A stretch of 64,000 bases of DNA from Nocardioides humilatus (GCF_008373755.1 NZ_VUJV01000002.1:167920-231919); one strand, 5' to 3'; shown: positions 33,215 through 42,958, numbered from the stretch's first letter. Program-made: numbers and translations. The notes: a model not told the origin generated them from the letters alone.

Positions 33215-33498
33215 CGCGCTCACCCCATGCCCACTCGGTCGTTGTTGCCCCGAGCGGCTGATTCCGGGCAACTGTTCCACGGGTCCGCGTCGGCCGCATT
33301 CGCCAGAAGGACGATTTATCCCTGAGGTCGGCGAGGTCTCGAGTTCGCAGTTCACGGGCCCGCTAACCGTCCACAACCGCCTACCCGCACTGACCTCGTT
33401 CACAGGGAGGGACGGCTCGTACGGCGATCGTCGACCCCGTCCCGCAGGCTCGCCCACAGCGGTCCGCATCGGGCGGACCGCCGTGACCAGGAGGCGAC

Positions 33499-33684
33499 AT
33501 GCACCAACCCCTGACCCTGCTCCACGGCGACGAGCGTGGCATCACCACGGCCGAATATGCGGTCGGCACGGCCGCCGGTGCCGGGCTCGCGGGCCTGCTC
33601 TACAAGCTGCTGACCGGTGGCTTCGGCGAGCGGATGCTGCGCACCCTCTTCGACCACGTCTTCGGCCTCCTCGGCATCGGGTGA
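33499..33684 (+). CDS. flp: Flp-type pilin (DUF4244-like)
   Basis: 61 residues. A short polar leader ends at glycine, then ITTAEYAVGTAAGAGLAGLLYKLL follows, with glutamate at mature position 5; this is the prepilin-peptidase site and the hydrophobic assembly helix of Flp/type IV pilins. It matches the DUF4244 small protein that precedes TadE in actinobacterial tad loci. The ATG has AGGAGG as ribosome binding site. The stop overlaps the next GTG. No prepilin peptidase gene lies in the window. Confidence 0.85.
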   Translation: MHQPLTLLHGDERGITTAEYAVGTAAGAGLAGLLYKLLTGGFGERMLRTLFDHVFGLLGIG

Positions 33685-34049
33685 ACGTGGCGATCCGGAG
33701 GGACGACCGCGGTGCGGTGACCGCTGAGCTCGCCCTCGGACTGCCGGTCCTGCTGGCGGTCACCACCGGACTGGTGTGGTTGCTCTCGATCGGGGCGGCG
33801 CAGGTCCGCACCGTCGATGCAGCCCGGGAAACGGCGCGGGCCGTGGCGCGTGGGGACGACGAGGCCGCTGCGGTGAGCGTCGGCCGGCAGGTCGCGCCCG
33901 AGGGCGTCGACGTCGAGGTGGTGCGGTCTGATGGCCGGGTGACCGTCCGGGCGCGCGGTCACCTCGACGGCCCGGGCGGGATGTTCGGCTTCCTCCCCGG
34001 CGTCGACGTCAGCGCCGAGGCCGTCGCGATCACGGAGGAGGAGCCGTGA
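33681..34049 (+). CDS. tadE: TadE-like pseudopilin
   Basis: 122 residues. DDRG then AVTAELALGLPVLLAVTTGLVWLL shows a prepilin-like cleavage site, glutamate at +5 and one transmembrane helix, followed by a small extracellular domain. This is the TadE-like family (Rv3655c type), a minor pilin. The GTG start is within the pilin stop (GTGA) and its own stop overlaps the next GTG. Confidence 0.83.
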   Translation: MNVAIRRDDRGAVTAELALGLPVLLAVTTGLVWLLSIGAAQVRTVDAARETARAVARGDDEAAAVSVGRQVAPEGVDVEVVRSDGRVTVRARGHLDGPGGMFGFLPGVDVSAEAVAITEEEP

Positions 34050-34414
34050 CGGCACGGCGCGGCGAGCGGGGAGCAGCGTCCCTGCTCGTCACGGCCTGCG
34101 TCGGCCTGCTCCTCCTCGTGGGTTCCGCCCTCGCGGTCGTCGGTGCGATGGTCGCCGCCCATCGCTCGGCGCAGGCGGCGGCGGACCTCGCGGCTCTGTC
34201 CGGCGCGGCAGCGATGGGCTCCGGTGGTGACGCGTGCGCCACGGCCGGAGCGGTGGCGCAGGACAACCGCGCTCGGCTCGTCGGGTGCGAGGTCGACAAC
34301 AGGGTGGTCACCGTCGAGGTCGAGGTCTCCGGGCCACGCTGGTTGGGCCAGGACCACGACTTCACGGCCGAGGCCCGAGCCGGGCCGACGGGAGCGAGTG
34401 CCGCGTCGAGCTAG
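34046..34414 (+). CDS. TadF/TadE-like minor pilin (Rv3654c type)
   Basis: 122 residues. RGERG then AASLLVTACVGLLLLVGSALAVVGAMVAAHRSAQAAADLAALSGA matches the helicase-neighbourhood TadE-like family, with one N-terminal transmembrane helix and a paired-cysteine C-terminal domain (DACATA, VGCEVD). It ends the pilus operon and overlaps, tail to tail by four bases, the opposing small membrane protein gene. Confidence 0.8.
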   Translation: MTARRGERGAASLLVTACVGLLLLVGSALAVVGAMVAAHRSAQAAADLAALSGAAAMGSGGDACATAGAVAQDNRARLVGCEVDNRVVTVEVEVSGPRWLGQDHDFTAEARAGPTGASAASS

Positions 34415-34731
34415 TGCTCGTCGTTGTCCTCGTCGTCGTCACGACGACGCTCGGCCTCGGCATGGCCGAGCTTCTCCGAGAGCTCCTCGTACTTCTTCTG
34501 CTCCTTGCGGCGCTTCCAGCCGTGCTTGGCACCGAGCTTGATCGCCCAGAGCCCGACGAAGATCAGGGCCGCGGCGATGACGCCGGCAAGGAAGACGCCT
34601 GCGGGCGAGAGGTCGATGTTGGCGATCTCGACGGTGCCCTTGCCGTCCTCGAAGCTGATGTCGGACGTGAAGAGCCCGAGCAGCACGAGCACCGCACCGG
34701 CGCCGACAAGAACCAGTCCCAGGATGACCAT
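34411..34731 (-). CDS. Small two-helix membrane protein
   Basis: 106 residues, not recognised as a named family. Helix 1 (about 2-22) and helix 2 (about 45-68) flank a short extracellular loop (ISFEDGKGTVEIANIDLSPAG). The cytosolic tail is highly charged and ends in DDDEDNDEH. It lies downstream of the helicase gene on the same strand, but TACTGT six bases before the ATG gives it its own leaderless promoter. Confidence 0.7.
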   Translation of the reverse strand: MVILGLVLVGAGAVLVLLGLFTSDISFEDGKGTVEIANIDLSPAGVFLAGVIAAALIFVGLWAIKLGAKHGWKRRKEQKKYEELSEKLGHAEAERRRDDDEDNDEH

Positions 34732-34737
34732 GCCCGG

Positions 34738-34743
34738 ACAGTA
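34738..34743 (-). promoter_or_regulatory. Leaderless -10 box (TACTGT) of the small membrane protein gene
   Basis: On the minus strand TACTGT ends six bases before ATG 34731 and fits TANNNT. It lies in the 25-base gap behind the helicase gene. Confidence 0.45.
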
Positions 34744-34756
34744 GTGCGGCCGACGC

Positions 34757-37108
34757 TCAGCGCGCGAGCAACGCGTCGAGCAGGAGTACGGCGCCGGCCT
34801 TGTCGAGCGGGTCGTTTCCGTTGCCGCACTTGGGCGACTGCACGCACGACGGACACCCGCTCAGGCACTCGCAGGAGTCGATCGTCGCCCGGGTCGCGGT
34901 GAGCCACTCGCGGGCGGTCGCGTAGCCACGCTCGGCGAACCCCGCACCACCCGGATGACCGTCGTGGACGAAGACGGTGAGCAGGCCGGTGTCGGGGTGG
35001 CGCGCGGTGGAGACGCCACCGATGTCCCACCGGTCGCAGGTGGCGAAGAGCGGGAGCAGTCCGATCGAGCAGTGCTCGGCGGCGTGCGCCGCTCCGGGGA
35101 GGTCGATCGTCGCGATGCCGGTCTCGGTGAGCACGTCGTCGGGGACGGTCCACCACACCGCGCTGGTCCGCAGGGTGCGGACGGGCAGGTCGAGAGGCGT
35201 CTCGTCGATGACCTCGCCGGTGCGCACCCGGCGCCGGAGGTAGGAGGTCACCTGGTTGCTGACATCGACCGACCCGAAGGAGACCCGGCAGCGCCCCCAC
35301 ATCTCGTGCTCGCGCTCCTGGACGATGACGATGTCGGCGACATCGCGGGCCGTCGTCGTGTAGTCGACGTCGGCGCGCCGGATCTCGGCGACGTGGTCGT
35401 CGAGGTCGAGCCGCTCGACCCGCCAGGTCTCCCCGCGGTGCAGGTAGATCGCCCCGGTGTGGGCCGTTGTGTGGGCGCGCCCGCCGTCGACGGTGCCGAT
35501 CACGCGACCGGTGTCGGCCTCGACGAGCTGGACCTGCGCCCCGCCCGTGGACCGGATGTCGGCGAGGTCGGAGGCCCGGCGCCCGTCGGTCCAGTACCAA
35601 CCCGACGCTCGCCGCCTCAGCAGGCCGGCCCGGGTCAGGTCGTCGAGCAGACCGCGGGCCGTCGGCCCGAAGAGGTCGAGGTCACCGAGCGTCACCGGTT
35701 GCTCCTGCGCGGCGGCACACAGGTGAGGACCGAGCACGTAGGGGTTGTCGGGGTCGAAGACCGTGCCCTCGACCGGCTTGCCGAGCAGTGCCTCGGGGTG
35801 GTGCACGAGATAGGTGTCGAGCGGGTCGTCGCGGGCGATGAGCATGCCGAGCGCACCGCCGCCCGACCGTCCGGCGCGGCCGACCTGCTGCCAGAAGGCC
35901 GCGCGGGTGCCGGGGAAACCGGTGATGAGCACGGCGTCGAGCCCGCTCACGTCGATGCCGAGCTCGAGCGCGTTGGTCGCCGCCATACCGAGCAGGCGGC
36001 CGCTGCGGAGGTCCTCCTCCAGCGCCCGGCGCTCTTCGGGCAGGTAGCCGCCGCGGTAGGAGTCGACGACCCCGGCCAGCGCGGGGTCGACCTCGGCCAG
36101 CAGGTCGGAGGCACGCTGCGCGACCTGCTCGACACCGCGCCTCGACCGGACGAACGCCAGCGTCCGCACGCCTTGGACCACGAGGTCGGCGAGCAGGTCA
36201 GCGGTCTCTGCGGTCGCCGGTCGCCGGGTCGGGGCGTCGTGCTCGCCGGCCAGCGCGGTCAGCGGCGGCTCCCAGAGACCGACGGCGACCTCGCCACGAG
36301 GGGAGTCGTCGCGGGTGACGGCCGCGACGTCGAGACCGGTCAGCCGCTGTGCGGCGACCTCGGGCTCGGCCACGGTGGCCGAGGCGAGGACGAAGGTCGG
36401 CGTCGACCCGTGCAGGGCGCAGACCCGACGCAACCGGCGCAGGATCTGTGCGACGTGGGCGCCGAAGACCCCGCGGTAGTGGTGGCACTCGTCGACCACC
36501 ACGAAGTCGACGGTGGCGAAGAAGCGGCCCCAGCGTTCGTGGGCGGGGAGCAGCGAGCGGTGGAGCATGTCGGGGTTGGTGAGGACGTATTCACCGTGGT
36601 CGCGCGTCCACTCCCGCTGCTCCTGGGAGCTGTCGCCGTCGTGCGTCGCGACCCGCACGTCGAGCCCGAGCGCGAGGATCGACGCGAGCTGGTCCTGGGC
36701 GAGGGCCTTGGTGGGCGCGAGGTAGAGGGTGCTCGACCCGCGCTGCCCTCGCGGACCCCGGCCGGCCCGCGCAGAGGTGAGCGCCGGGAGGAGGTAGGCG
36801 AGCGACTTGCCCGACGCCGTACCGGTCGAGAGCACGACGTGCTGACCCGCGTGGGCGTGCTCGGCGGCGACGGCCTGGTGGCGCCACGGCCTGCTCACGC
36901 CCCTCGAGGAGTACGCCGACACGACCTCCGGGTCGGCCCACGCCGGCCAGTCCGCGCCGACTGCCGGGCGTGCGGGCAGGCGCTCGAGGTGGGTGAGCCG
37001 GTCGGCCCGCGTGGCGCCGGCTGCCAGCCGCTCGAGGAGGGCGACCGGATCCACGCCCGCACCCGACCCCGGACGAGGAAGGGTGGGGGAGACGGCCATG
37101 CCTTCCAT
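34757..37108 (-). CDS. DEAD/DEAH-box helicase with DUF1998 zinc-binding domain
   Basis: 783 residues, superfamily 2 helicase of the Lhr/HrqA-like (MrfA/YprA) type. Walker A is [15 protein letters not shown], motif II is DECHH, motif III is LASATV and motif VI is [10 protein letters not shown]. The C-terminal DUF1998 region ends with four cysteines ([16 protein letters not shown]) that probably bind zinc. Family members take part in DNA repair, for example of mitomycin lesions. The ATG at 37108 with an upstream GAGG is preferred; ATG 37099 is an alternative. It is divergent from bldG, as in Streptomyces and mycobacteria. Confidence 0.9.
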   Translation of the reverse strand: MEGMAVSPTLPRPGSGAGVDPVALLERLAAGATRADRLTHLERLPARPAVGADWPAWADPEVVSAYSSRGVSRPWRHQAVAAEHAHAGQHVVLSTGTASGKSLAYLLPALTSARAGRGPRGQRGSSTLYLAPTKALAQDQLASILALGLDVRVATHDGDSSQEQREWTRDHGEYVLTNPDMLHRSLLPAHERWGRFFATVDFVVVDECHHYRGVFGAHVAQILRRLRRVCALHGSTPTFVLASATVAEPEVAAQRLTGLDVAAVTRDDSPRGEVAVGLWEPPLTALAGEHDAPTRRPATAETADLLADLVVQGVRTLAFVRSRRGVEQVAQRASDLLAEVDPALAGVVDSYRGGYLPEERRALEEDLRSGRLLGMAATNALELGIDVSGLDAVLITGFPGTRAAFWQQVGRAGRSGGGALGMLIARDDPLDTYLVHHPEALLGKPVEGTVFDPDNPYVLGPHLCAAAQEQPVTLGDLDLFGPTARGLLDDLTRAGLLRRRASGWYWTDGRRASDLADIRSTGGAQVQLVEADTGRVIGTVDGGRAHTTAHTGAIYLHRGETWRVERLDLDDHVAEIRRADVDYTTTARDVADIVIVQEREHEMWGRCRVSFGSVDVSNQVTSYLRRRVRTGEVIDETPLDLPVRTLRTSAVWWTVPDDVLTETGIATIDLPGAAHAAEHCSIGLLPLFATCDRWDIGGVSTARHPDTGLLTVFVHDGHPGGAGFAERGYATAREWLTATRATIDSCECLSGCPSCVQSPKCGNGNDPLDKAGAVLLLDALLAR

Positions 37109-37225
37109 TGTCCTCGTGAGGGCCGACAGATCGATCAATACGTGGGGGCGCAGGTTCCGGTGAGCGTGGTAGGAAAGGCATGGTTTGATAACCGCGACGT
37201 ATTGCGACTGCCTGGGACGGACAAC

Positions 37226-37558
37226 GTGGACCTGACACTTTCGACGCGCGAGGTCGGCGGGCGCACCGTCGTTGCCGTGGGTGGAGAGATCGACGTCTAC
37301 ACCGCACCAAAGCTGCGCGACACCATCACCGAGCTCGTCGCGGCCGGCACCTACAACCTGGTCATCGACATGGAGCAGGTCGAATTCCTCGACTCGACCG
37401 GCCTGGGCGTCCTGGTCGGCGGCCTGAAGAAGGTCCGCGCCCACGACGGATCGCTCGAGCTGATCTGCAACCAGGACCGGCTGCTCAAGATCTTCCGGAT
37501 CACCGGCCTCGCGAAGGTGTTCACGATCCACTCCTCCGCCGAGGAAGCCCTGGCCTGA
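37226..37558 (+). CDS. bldG: Anti-sigma-factor antagonist BldG (STAS domain)
   Basis: 110 residues, one STAS domain. [13 protein letters not shown] and [22 protein letters not shown], with the phosphorylated serine in DSTG, match Streptomyces BldG closely, as do [14 protein letters not shown] and the position beside the DUF1998 helicase. It would bind anti-sigma kinases to release stress or development sigma factors. The GTG at 37226 with GGGACGG upstream is chosen; the very long open frame upstream is the antisense of the helicase. Unlike Streptomyces, no anti-sigma gene follows; a terminator and hppA do. Confidence 0.92.
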   Translation: MDLTLSTREVGGRTVVAVGGEIDVYTAPKLRDTITELVAAGTYNLVIDMEQVEFLDSTGLGVLVGGLKKVRAHDGSLELICNQDRLLKIFRITGLAKVFTIHSSAEEALA

Positions 37559-37605
37559 TCGCCGGAGCGCGGCACCGTCGCGCTCCCGGTCCACCCGCAC
37601 TCCAG

Positions 37606-37637
37606 CGGCCGCCACCCGTGAGGGTCGGCGGCCGTTT
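37606..37637 (+). terminator. Terminator after bldG
   Basis: CGGCCGCC-ACCC pairs with GGGT-GGCGGCCG across a GTGA loop with one bulged C, then TTT. This is a 12-bp stem about 50 bases after the bldG stop. Confidence 0.7.
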
Positions 37638-37656
37638 GCGTCGTACTCGAAAACTT

Positions 37657-37712
37657 GTCACGTGACCCCGGTCACACCCTCGGTGTGTTCTGGAACACAC
37701 CGTGCGTAGACT
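37657..37712 (+). promoter_or_regulatory. hppA promoter with two palindromes
   Basis: GTCACGTGAC (37657-37666) is a perfect palindrome. CGGTGTGTTC and GAACACACCG (37681-37702) form a perfect 10-bp inverted repeat around TG. A -10 box TAGACT (37707-37712) follows four bases later. The inverted repeat covers the -35 region, so a bound protein would control hppA directly. The implied leader is about 67 bases and ends with a GGAGG site. Confidence 0.6.
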
Positions 37713-37785
37713 CCGGCGCGTTCCCCGACGTGGGTCGCCTTGCTGACCCACCTAGAACCCCACCCCCAACGCTTGGAGGAAACGC

Positions 37786-40056
37786 ATGCCCGGGATTCTT
37801 CCCGCTGTCGTGGAGGTCGAAGGAGGTGACTTCGTGCTGGTCGCCCTGGTGACCGCCATCTCGCTCGGCTCGCTCGCGATGGCCGCCCTCTTCCGCCAGC
37901 AGGTGCTCGCCGCACCCGAGGGCACCGAGAACATGCGCCGCATCGCGCAGGCTGTCCAGGAAGGCGCCAACGCCTACCTCGGTCGCCAGTTCCGGACCCT
38001 CGCGATCTTCGCCGCCATCGCCTTCTTCGCCCTGATGGCCCTGCCCGCCGACGACGCGACCGTGCGGATCTTCCGCTCGGTCTTCTTCCTCGTCGGCGCC
38101 GGCTTCTCAGGTGCCATCGGTTACCTCGGCATGTCGCTCGCCGTGCGCGCCAACCTGCGCGTCGCTGCGGCCGCCGAGAACGAGGGCCGCGACCCGGCGA
38201 TGAACATCGGCTTCCGCACCGGTGCCTTCGTCGGCATGGCCACCGTCGGCCTCGGCCTGCTCGGCGCCAGCATCGTCGTGCTCTGGTTCCAGGACGACGC
38301 ACCCAAGGTCCTCGAGGGCTTCGGCTTCGGCGCCGCGCTGCTCGCCATGTTCATGCGTGTCGGCGGCGGCATCTTCACCAAGGCTGCTGACGTGGGTGCT
38401 GACCTGGTCGGCAAGGTCGAGCAGGGCATCCCCGAGGACGACCCGCGCAACGCCGCGACGATCGCCGACAACGTGGGCGACAACGTCGGTGACTGCGCCG
38501 GCATGGCCGCCGACCTCTTCGAGTCCTACGCCGTGACCCTGGTCGCGGCGCTGATCCTCGGCTCGCAGGCGTTCGGCGACAAGGGCCTGGTCTTCCCGCT
38601 CATCGTTCCCGCGATCGGCGCCCTGTCGGCGATCGGTGGTGTCTTCCTCACCAAGCCGCGTGCCGGCGAGAGCGGCCTGAAGACGATCAACCGTGCCTTC
38701 TACCTGTCGGCCGCCGTCGGTGCGGTCGCCAGCACGATCGCCGCGTTCATCTACCTGCCCAGCAAGTGGAGCGAGCTCGGCAGCGGTGTCTCGGCCGAGC
38801 TGTCCCCGCCGGTCTTCGCGTCCGGCGCTGTCGTCATCGGCATCGTCCTCGCTGCCGCGATCCTCGCCCTGACCGGCTACTTCACCGGCACCGAGCACAA
38901 GCCCGTCAAGGACGTCGCGGCGACCTCGCTCACCGGTCACGCGACCGTGATCCTGTCCGGCCTCTCGGTCGGCCTCGAGTCGGCCGTCTACACCGCCCTC
39001 GTCATCGGCGCTGCGGTCTTCGGCGCAGCCCTGCTCGCGGGCGGCTCCGGCGGTCTGGCGCTCTTCGCGGTGGCCCTCGCGGGCTGTGGCCTGCTGACCA
39101 CGGTCGGCGTCATCGTCGCGATGGACACCTTCGGTCCGGTCTCCGACAACGCCCAGGGCATCGCCGAGATGTCGGGCGACGTCAGCGAGGCGGGCGCGCA
39201 GATCCTCACCGAGCTCGACGCGGTCGGCAACACGACCAAGGCGATCACCAAGGGCATCGCGATCGCGACCGCCGTCCTCGCCGCGAGCGCGCTGTTCGCG
39301 TCCTACACGCAGAGCGCGTTCGAGGAGGGCGGTGCCTTCATCGCCGACGAGTTCCTCGTCTACGACGCCAAGCTCATCGTCGGCGCCCTACTCGGCGCCA
39401 GCGTGGTGTTCCTCTTCTCGGGCCTCGCGATCAACGCGGTGGGCCGAGCGGCCGGCGCGGTCGTCTACGAGGTGCGTCGCCAGTTCCGGGAGATCCCCGG
39501 GATCATGGAGGGCACCGGTCGTCCGGAATACGGCAAGGTCGTCGACATCGTGACCCGCGACTCGCTCCGCGAGCTCGCTACGCCGGGCATCCTCGCGATC
39601 CTCGCCCCGATCGCCGTCGGCTTCGGCCTCGGTGTCGGTCCGCTGGCCGGCTTCCTCGTCGGCGCCATCGCCTCCGGCACCCTGATGGCCGTCTTCCTGG
39701 CCAACGCCGGTGGCGCGTGGGACAACGCGAAGAAGCTCGTCGAGGACGGTCACCACGGTGGCAAGGGCTCGGAGGCCCACGCCGCCACGGTCACCGGTGA
39801 CACCGTCGGTGACCCGTTCAAGGACACCGCCGGCCCCGCGATCAACCCGCTGCTCAAGGTGATGAACCTGGTGTCGCTGCTGATCGTCGGCGCCATCGTC
39901 AACCTGTCCTACGGCGAGGACGAGAACGACGTGGTCCGGATCCTCATCGCCCTGGCTGCGGCCACGGGCATCGCGGTTGCCGTCTACATCTCCAAGCAGC
40001 GCGAGTCGCAGCTCGGGGACGACGTCGACACCCCCGCGGCGGTCGAGACGGTCTAA
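37786..40056 (+). CDS. hppA: Membrane-bound proton-translocating pyrophosphatase
   Basis: 756 residues, about 16 transmembrane helices. It couples pyrophosphate hydrolysis to proton export. IFTKAADVGADLVGKVE and the acidic motif DNVGDNVGDCAGMAADLFESY hold the magnesium-pyrophosphate site, and DNAQGIAEM and GDTVGDPFKDTAGP are the other substrate loops. GNTTKAITKG has lysine where potassium-dependent enzymes have alanine, so this is the potassium-independent type. The ATG has TTGGAGGAAACGC upstream. Confidence 0.95.
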   Translation: MPGILPAVVEVEGGDFVLVALVTAISLGSLAMAALFRQQVLAAPEGTENMRRIAQAVQEGANAYLGRQFRTLAIFAAIAFFALMALPADDATVRIFRSVFFLVGAGFSGAIGYLGMSLAVRANLRVAAAAENEGRDPAMNIGFRTGAFVGMATVGLGLLGASIVVLWFQDDAPKVLEGFGFGAALLAMFMRVGGGIFTKAADVGADLVGKVEQGIPEDDPRNAATIADNVGDNVGDCAGMAADLFESYAVTLVAALILGSQAFGDKGLVFPLIVPAIGALSAIGGVFLTKPRAGESGLKTINRAFYLSAAVGAVASTIAAFIYLPSKWSELGSGVSAELSPPVFASGAVVIGIVLAAAILALTGYFTGTEHKPVKDVAATSLTGHATVILSGLSVGLESAVYTALVIGAAVFGAALLAGGSGGLALFAVALAGCGLLTTVGVIVAMDTFGPVSDNAQGIAEMSGDVSEAGAQILTELDAVGNTTKAITKGIAIATAVLAASALFASYTQSAFEEGGAFIADEFLVYDAKLIVGALLGASVVFLFSGLAINAVGRAAGAVVYEVRRQFREIPGIMEGTGRPEYGKVVDIVTRDSLRELATPGILAILAPIAVGFGLGVGPLAGFLVGAIASGTLMAVFLANAGGAWDNAKKLVEDGHHGGKGSEAHAATVTGDTVGDPFKDTAGPAINPLLKVMNLVSLLIVGAIVNLSYGEDENDVVRILIALAAATGIAVAVYISKQRESQLGDDVDTPAAVETV

Positions 40057-40078
40057 CCGTCCCGCCCCGCACAGCATC

Positions 40079-40110
40079 CCGGCCCGGTCTCCGCAAGGAG
40101 GCCGGGCCGG
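40079..40110 (+). terminator. Terminator after hppA
   Basis: CCGGCCCGG-T-CTCC and GGAG-G-CCGGGCCGG form a 13-bp stem with a GCAA tetraloop, 23 bases after the hppA stop. Confidence 0.8.
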
Positions 40111-40189
40111 TGCGATTCCCGGGATACCATCGCGGCTGAGGGGCGCCGCTCGGATGAGGCGCGGGAACTGATCGGGAGACGGTGGAGTG

Positions 40190-41473
40190 ATGAAGGCACG
40201 CATGGGGATCGTCCGGGGGCTGTCCCTCGGGGCCGCAGCAGCGATGGTGGCGGCAGGACTCGGGGTGGTGGAGACGCCCGCCGCTCACGCCGTCGATCCC
40301 GCTTTCCCGGCGCCGGACAGCGCCTCCTGGATCCAGGTCAAGAAGGGTGGCGCAGCGGTCACCGACGAGGAGGGCGAGCTCGACGACACCCTGAGCCGTC
40401 TGGACATGACCTCGGCCGGTGGAGCGAGCGGTCCCGGCGCGACGGTGAGCGCCGACCTCCACCACGCCTACTTCCGCTTCCACCTGGCGTCGCTGCCTGC
40501 CGACGCCGCGACCGGTGGCTACGTGGTGCAGTTCGACACCAACAACGACCTCAAGGGCTGGGAGCGCGCGCTGCGCTACGACCCGTCCGCCGGCGTCGTC
40601 ACGGTCTTCAACGGTGACGACAGCGCGGTCAACGCCCAGAGCGACGTCGTCTCGACGATCGCCATCGCGGTCAACAGCCACACCAGCTACGCAGACCCGG
40701 CCGGTGGCGCCTTCCTCGCCTTCGCGATCACCCGCGCGGCGCTGACCAACGCGGGCATCAACCTGGGTGCCCCGATGGTCTTCGGTGCGACCAGCGAGAC
40801 CGTGGCCGACATCGGCGCCGGCCTCAACGGCAAGGGCGCCCTGCTGTCCAAGCCCAAGGCCGACATCCTCGGCGTCGGCAAGTCCAACCCCAACTGGTCG
40901 AGCGTCGCGTCCGACCCGCTCGCCATCGACAGCGACGGCGACGGCATCGCCGACAACCTCGACAACTGCCCCGTCGTCCTCAACGCCGACCAGGCCGACG
41001 ACGACGCCGCGGTCGACAACAGCCTGCCCAGCGGCACCGTCGGCCAGCCTGACGGCACCGAGGGCCACGGCAACGTGTGCGACGCGACCCCGCGCGGCTA
41101 CGACCTCGACGGCGACGACGTGGGCTTGATGGACGACCAGTGCCCCGAGCAGTACGGCGCGCTCGCCAACGGCTGTGTCGCCCAGTCGACCACCACCGCG
41201 ATCCTGCGCTACAAGGCGGCCACCAAGACGTTCAGCGGCCTCATCGGCGCCGACTACGACCAGTGCCTGCCGAAGCGCCGGGTCGCGGTCTACCGCCTGG
41301 TCAAGGGTCCCGACACCCAGCTCGGCGTGGTGAAGACCGACGACCTGGGCAAGTTCAAGCTGGTGGTCACCAAGCGGCAGCCCGCGGGCAAGTACTACGC
41401 CTCGGTCGACCCCAAGTGGACCCTCGGCGCGCGCTGCTTCGGCGTGAAGTCGCCGAAGATCCAGGTCGGCTGA
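40190..41473 (+). CDS. Secreted protein with thrombospondin type 3-like calcium repeats
   Basis: 427 residues. Signal peptide about 1-33 (ending AAHA). Residues about 35-240 form a beta-rich domain of unknown family (YFRFHLASLPAD, YVVQFDTNND). Around 245-330 there are DxDxDG-type calcium loops (DSDGDGIADNLDNCP, DLDGDDVGLMDDQCP), the thrombospondin type 3 pattern. The C-terminal 90 residues form a basic Ig-like domain. The start ATG 40190 is preferred to the GTG three bases earlier. There is no anchor, so it is probably secreted freely. Function unknown. Confidence 0.75.
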   Translation: MKARMGIVRGLSLGAAAAMVAAGLGVVETPAAHAVDPAFPAPDSASWIQVKKGGAAVTDEEGELDDTLSRLDMTSAGGASGPGATVSADLHHAYFRFHLASLPADAATGGYVVQFDTNNDLKGWERALRYDPSAGVVTVFNGDDSAVNAQSDVVSTIAIAVNSHTSYADPAGGAFLAFAITRAALTNAGINLGAPMVFGATSETVADIGAGLNGKGALLSKPKADILGVGKSNPNWSSVASDPLAIDSDGDGIADNLDNCPVVLNADQADDDAAVDNSLPSGTVGQPDGTEGHGNVCDATPRGYDLDGDDVGLMDDQCPEQYGALANGCVAQSTTTAILRYKAATKTFSGLIGADYDQCLPKRRVAVYRLVKGPDTQLGVVKTDDLGKFKLVVTKRQPAGKYYASVDPKWTLGARCFGVKSPKIQVG

Positions 41474-41476
41474 CGG

Positions 41477-42958
41477 GTGTCACCGTCGCCCGAGGGCCTC
41501 GCGGATCCGCTCCGCGAGGCGCTGCTGGCTGCCGACTTCACCTACGACGCGGTCGCCGAGCAGCTCGGGCCTGACGCCCACGCGGCGCTGTCGCGCAACG
41601 AGACGACCCCGGCCGTCGGGCGTACGACGGACGGCAGCCCGCTCTCCACGCTGGTCCGCCTCTTCCTGCTGCAGCGCAGCGTGCCGCTCGTCGAGGCGGA
41701 GCGCGCGTTGCCCGGGCTGGTAGACCGGCTCGCGGCCGAAGGCCTGCTCGCGCAGTCGGTGGGCGAGGTCGCGGCCCGTCTGGACTGCCGTCCCTACGGC
41801 ACCGACGACGGTTCGGACCTGTGGGTGGTCAGCGACCTCACGCCCGGCCTCGACGGGGCACCCCAGCGGGTGACCGCTGACTACGTCCTCGGCATCAGCC
41901 CGGCGTCGACCTCACTCGCGCAGCTGACCCTGCGCCACGACGTCGGCACGGCCCTCGACCTCGGCACCGGGTGCGGGGTCCAGGCCCTGCACCTGGCCGC
42001 CCACAGCGACCGGGTCGTCGCGACCGACGTCAACCAACGGGCGCTGGCCCTCACCCGCTTCAACGCCGCCCTCAACGAGGTGGCCGACCGCGTCGACGTA
42101 CGGGACGGGTCGTTCTTCGCGCCCGTTGCCGGCGAGCGCTTCGACCTGATCGCCACCAACCCGCCGTTCGTGATCTCGCCGGCCACCGGCGAGCGCCTCG
42201 TCTACCGCGACTCGGGGCTGCCCGGCGACCAGGTGGTCGAGCACGTCGTCCGCACGGCTCCCGACCACCTGACCGACGGGGGTTGGTGCCAGGTGCTGGG
42301 CAACTGGGCGATCCTCGCCGACCAACCGTGGGACGAGCGGCTGGCCGGCTGGCTCCCCGACGACTGCGACGCGCTGGTCGTGCAGCGCGAGGTGCTCGAC
42401 CCGGCCTCCTATGTCGAGCTCTGGCTCAAGGACTCCGGCCATCACCCGTCGACCGGCACCGGCACGGTGGCCGACTACGCCCGCCGCTACGACACCTGGC
42501 TGTCCTGGCTGCGCGAGCAGGGGGTCGCCGGCATCGGCTTCGGCTGGATCAACCTGCACCGGACCGGGCGATCGGCCCGTGAGCTCGTCGAGTGGCCCTA
42601 CGACGTCGAGCAACCGATCGCTCCGGCCGTCGGCGAGTGGGGCGCTGCCGCAGGTGCGGTCGTCGGACCCGAGTCGACGCTGGTGCTGCGGTCCGACGTA
42701 CGTCAGGAGACGCTCGGCCCGGTCGGCGCCGAGGACCCGGCGACGATCCTGCTGCGCCAGCAGCGCGGCCTGCGCCGCGCGCGTCAGGCCGACACCGTCC
42801 TGGCGGCGGTCGTCGGCGCGTGCGACGGCGACCTGCGCATCGGAGCGATCCTCGACGCCGTCGCGCAGCTGCTCGAGCTCGACCCGGCGACGACACAGGC
42901 GCAGTACCTCCCCGAGCTGACCGCCATGGTCCGCGAGGGCTATCTCGACCTTGTTTGA
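41477..42958 (+). CDS. Class I SAM methyltransferase (NPPF motif, RsmC/PrmC-like)
   Basis: 493 residues. The SAM motif ALDLGTGCGVQALHLA (about 157-172), the acidic VVATDVNQRAL strand and the catalytic motif IATNPPFVIS identify an N-methyltransferase that acts on a planar amine, such as an rRNA base or a glutamine side chain. The N-terminal 130 residues and C-terminal 150 residues are extra domains found in actinobacterial members. The GTG start is three bases after the stop of the secreted protein gene, so co-transcription is likely. The substrate cannot be decided here. Confidence 0.85.
   Translation: MSPSPEGLADPLREALLAADFTYDAVAEQLGPDAHAALSRNETTPAVGRTTDGSPLSTLVRLFLLQRSVPLVEAERALPGLVDRLAAEGLLAQSVGEVAARLDCRPYGTDDGSDLWVVSDLTPGLDGAPQRVTADYVLGISPASTSLAQLTLRHDVGTALDLGTGCGVQALHLAAHSDRVVATDVNQRALALTRFNAALNEVADRVDVRDGSFFAPVAGERFDLIATNPPFVISPATGERLVYRDSGLPGDQVVEHVVRTAPDHLTDGGWCQVLGNWAILADQPWDERLAGWLPDDCDALVVQREVLDPASYVELWLKDSGHHPSTGTGTVADYARRYDTWLSWLREQGVAGIGFGWINLHRTGRSARELVEWPYDVEQPIAPAVGEWGAAAGAVVGPESTLVLRSDVRQETLGPVGAEDPATILLRQQRGLRRARQADTVLAAVVGACDGDLRIGAILDAVAQLLELDPATTQAQYLPELTAMVREGYLDLV

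Noticed and set aside
5231-33374. Shared 13-base CTAACCGTCCACA at about 5232 and 33364
   Set aside because: In 64 kb of biased sequence several 13-base matches are expected by chance, and the two sites have no common context or spacing to genes.
34955-37225. Very long plus-strand open frame running into bldG
   Set aside because: It is the antisense of the helicase gene, whose motifs are all intact. Only the last 333 bases (bldG) have real family motifs and a proper start.
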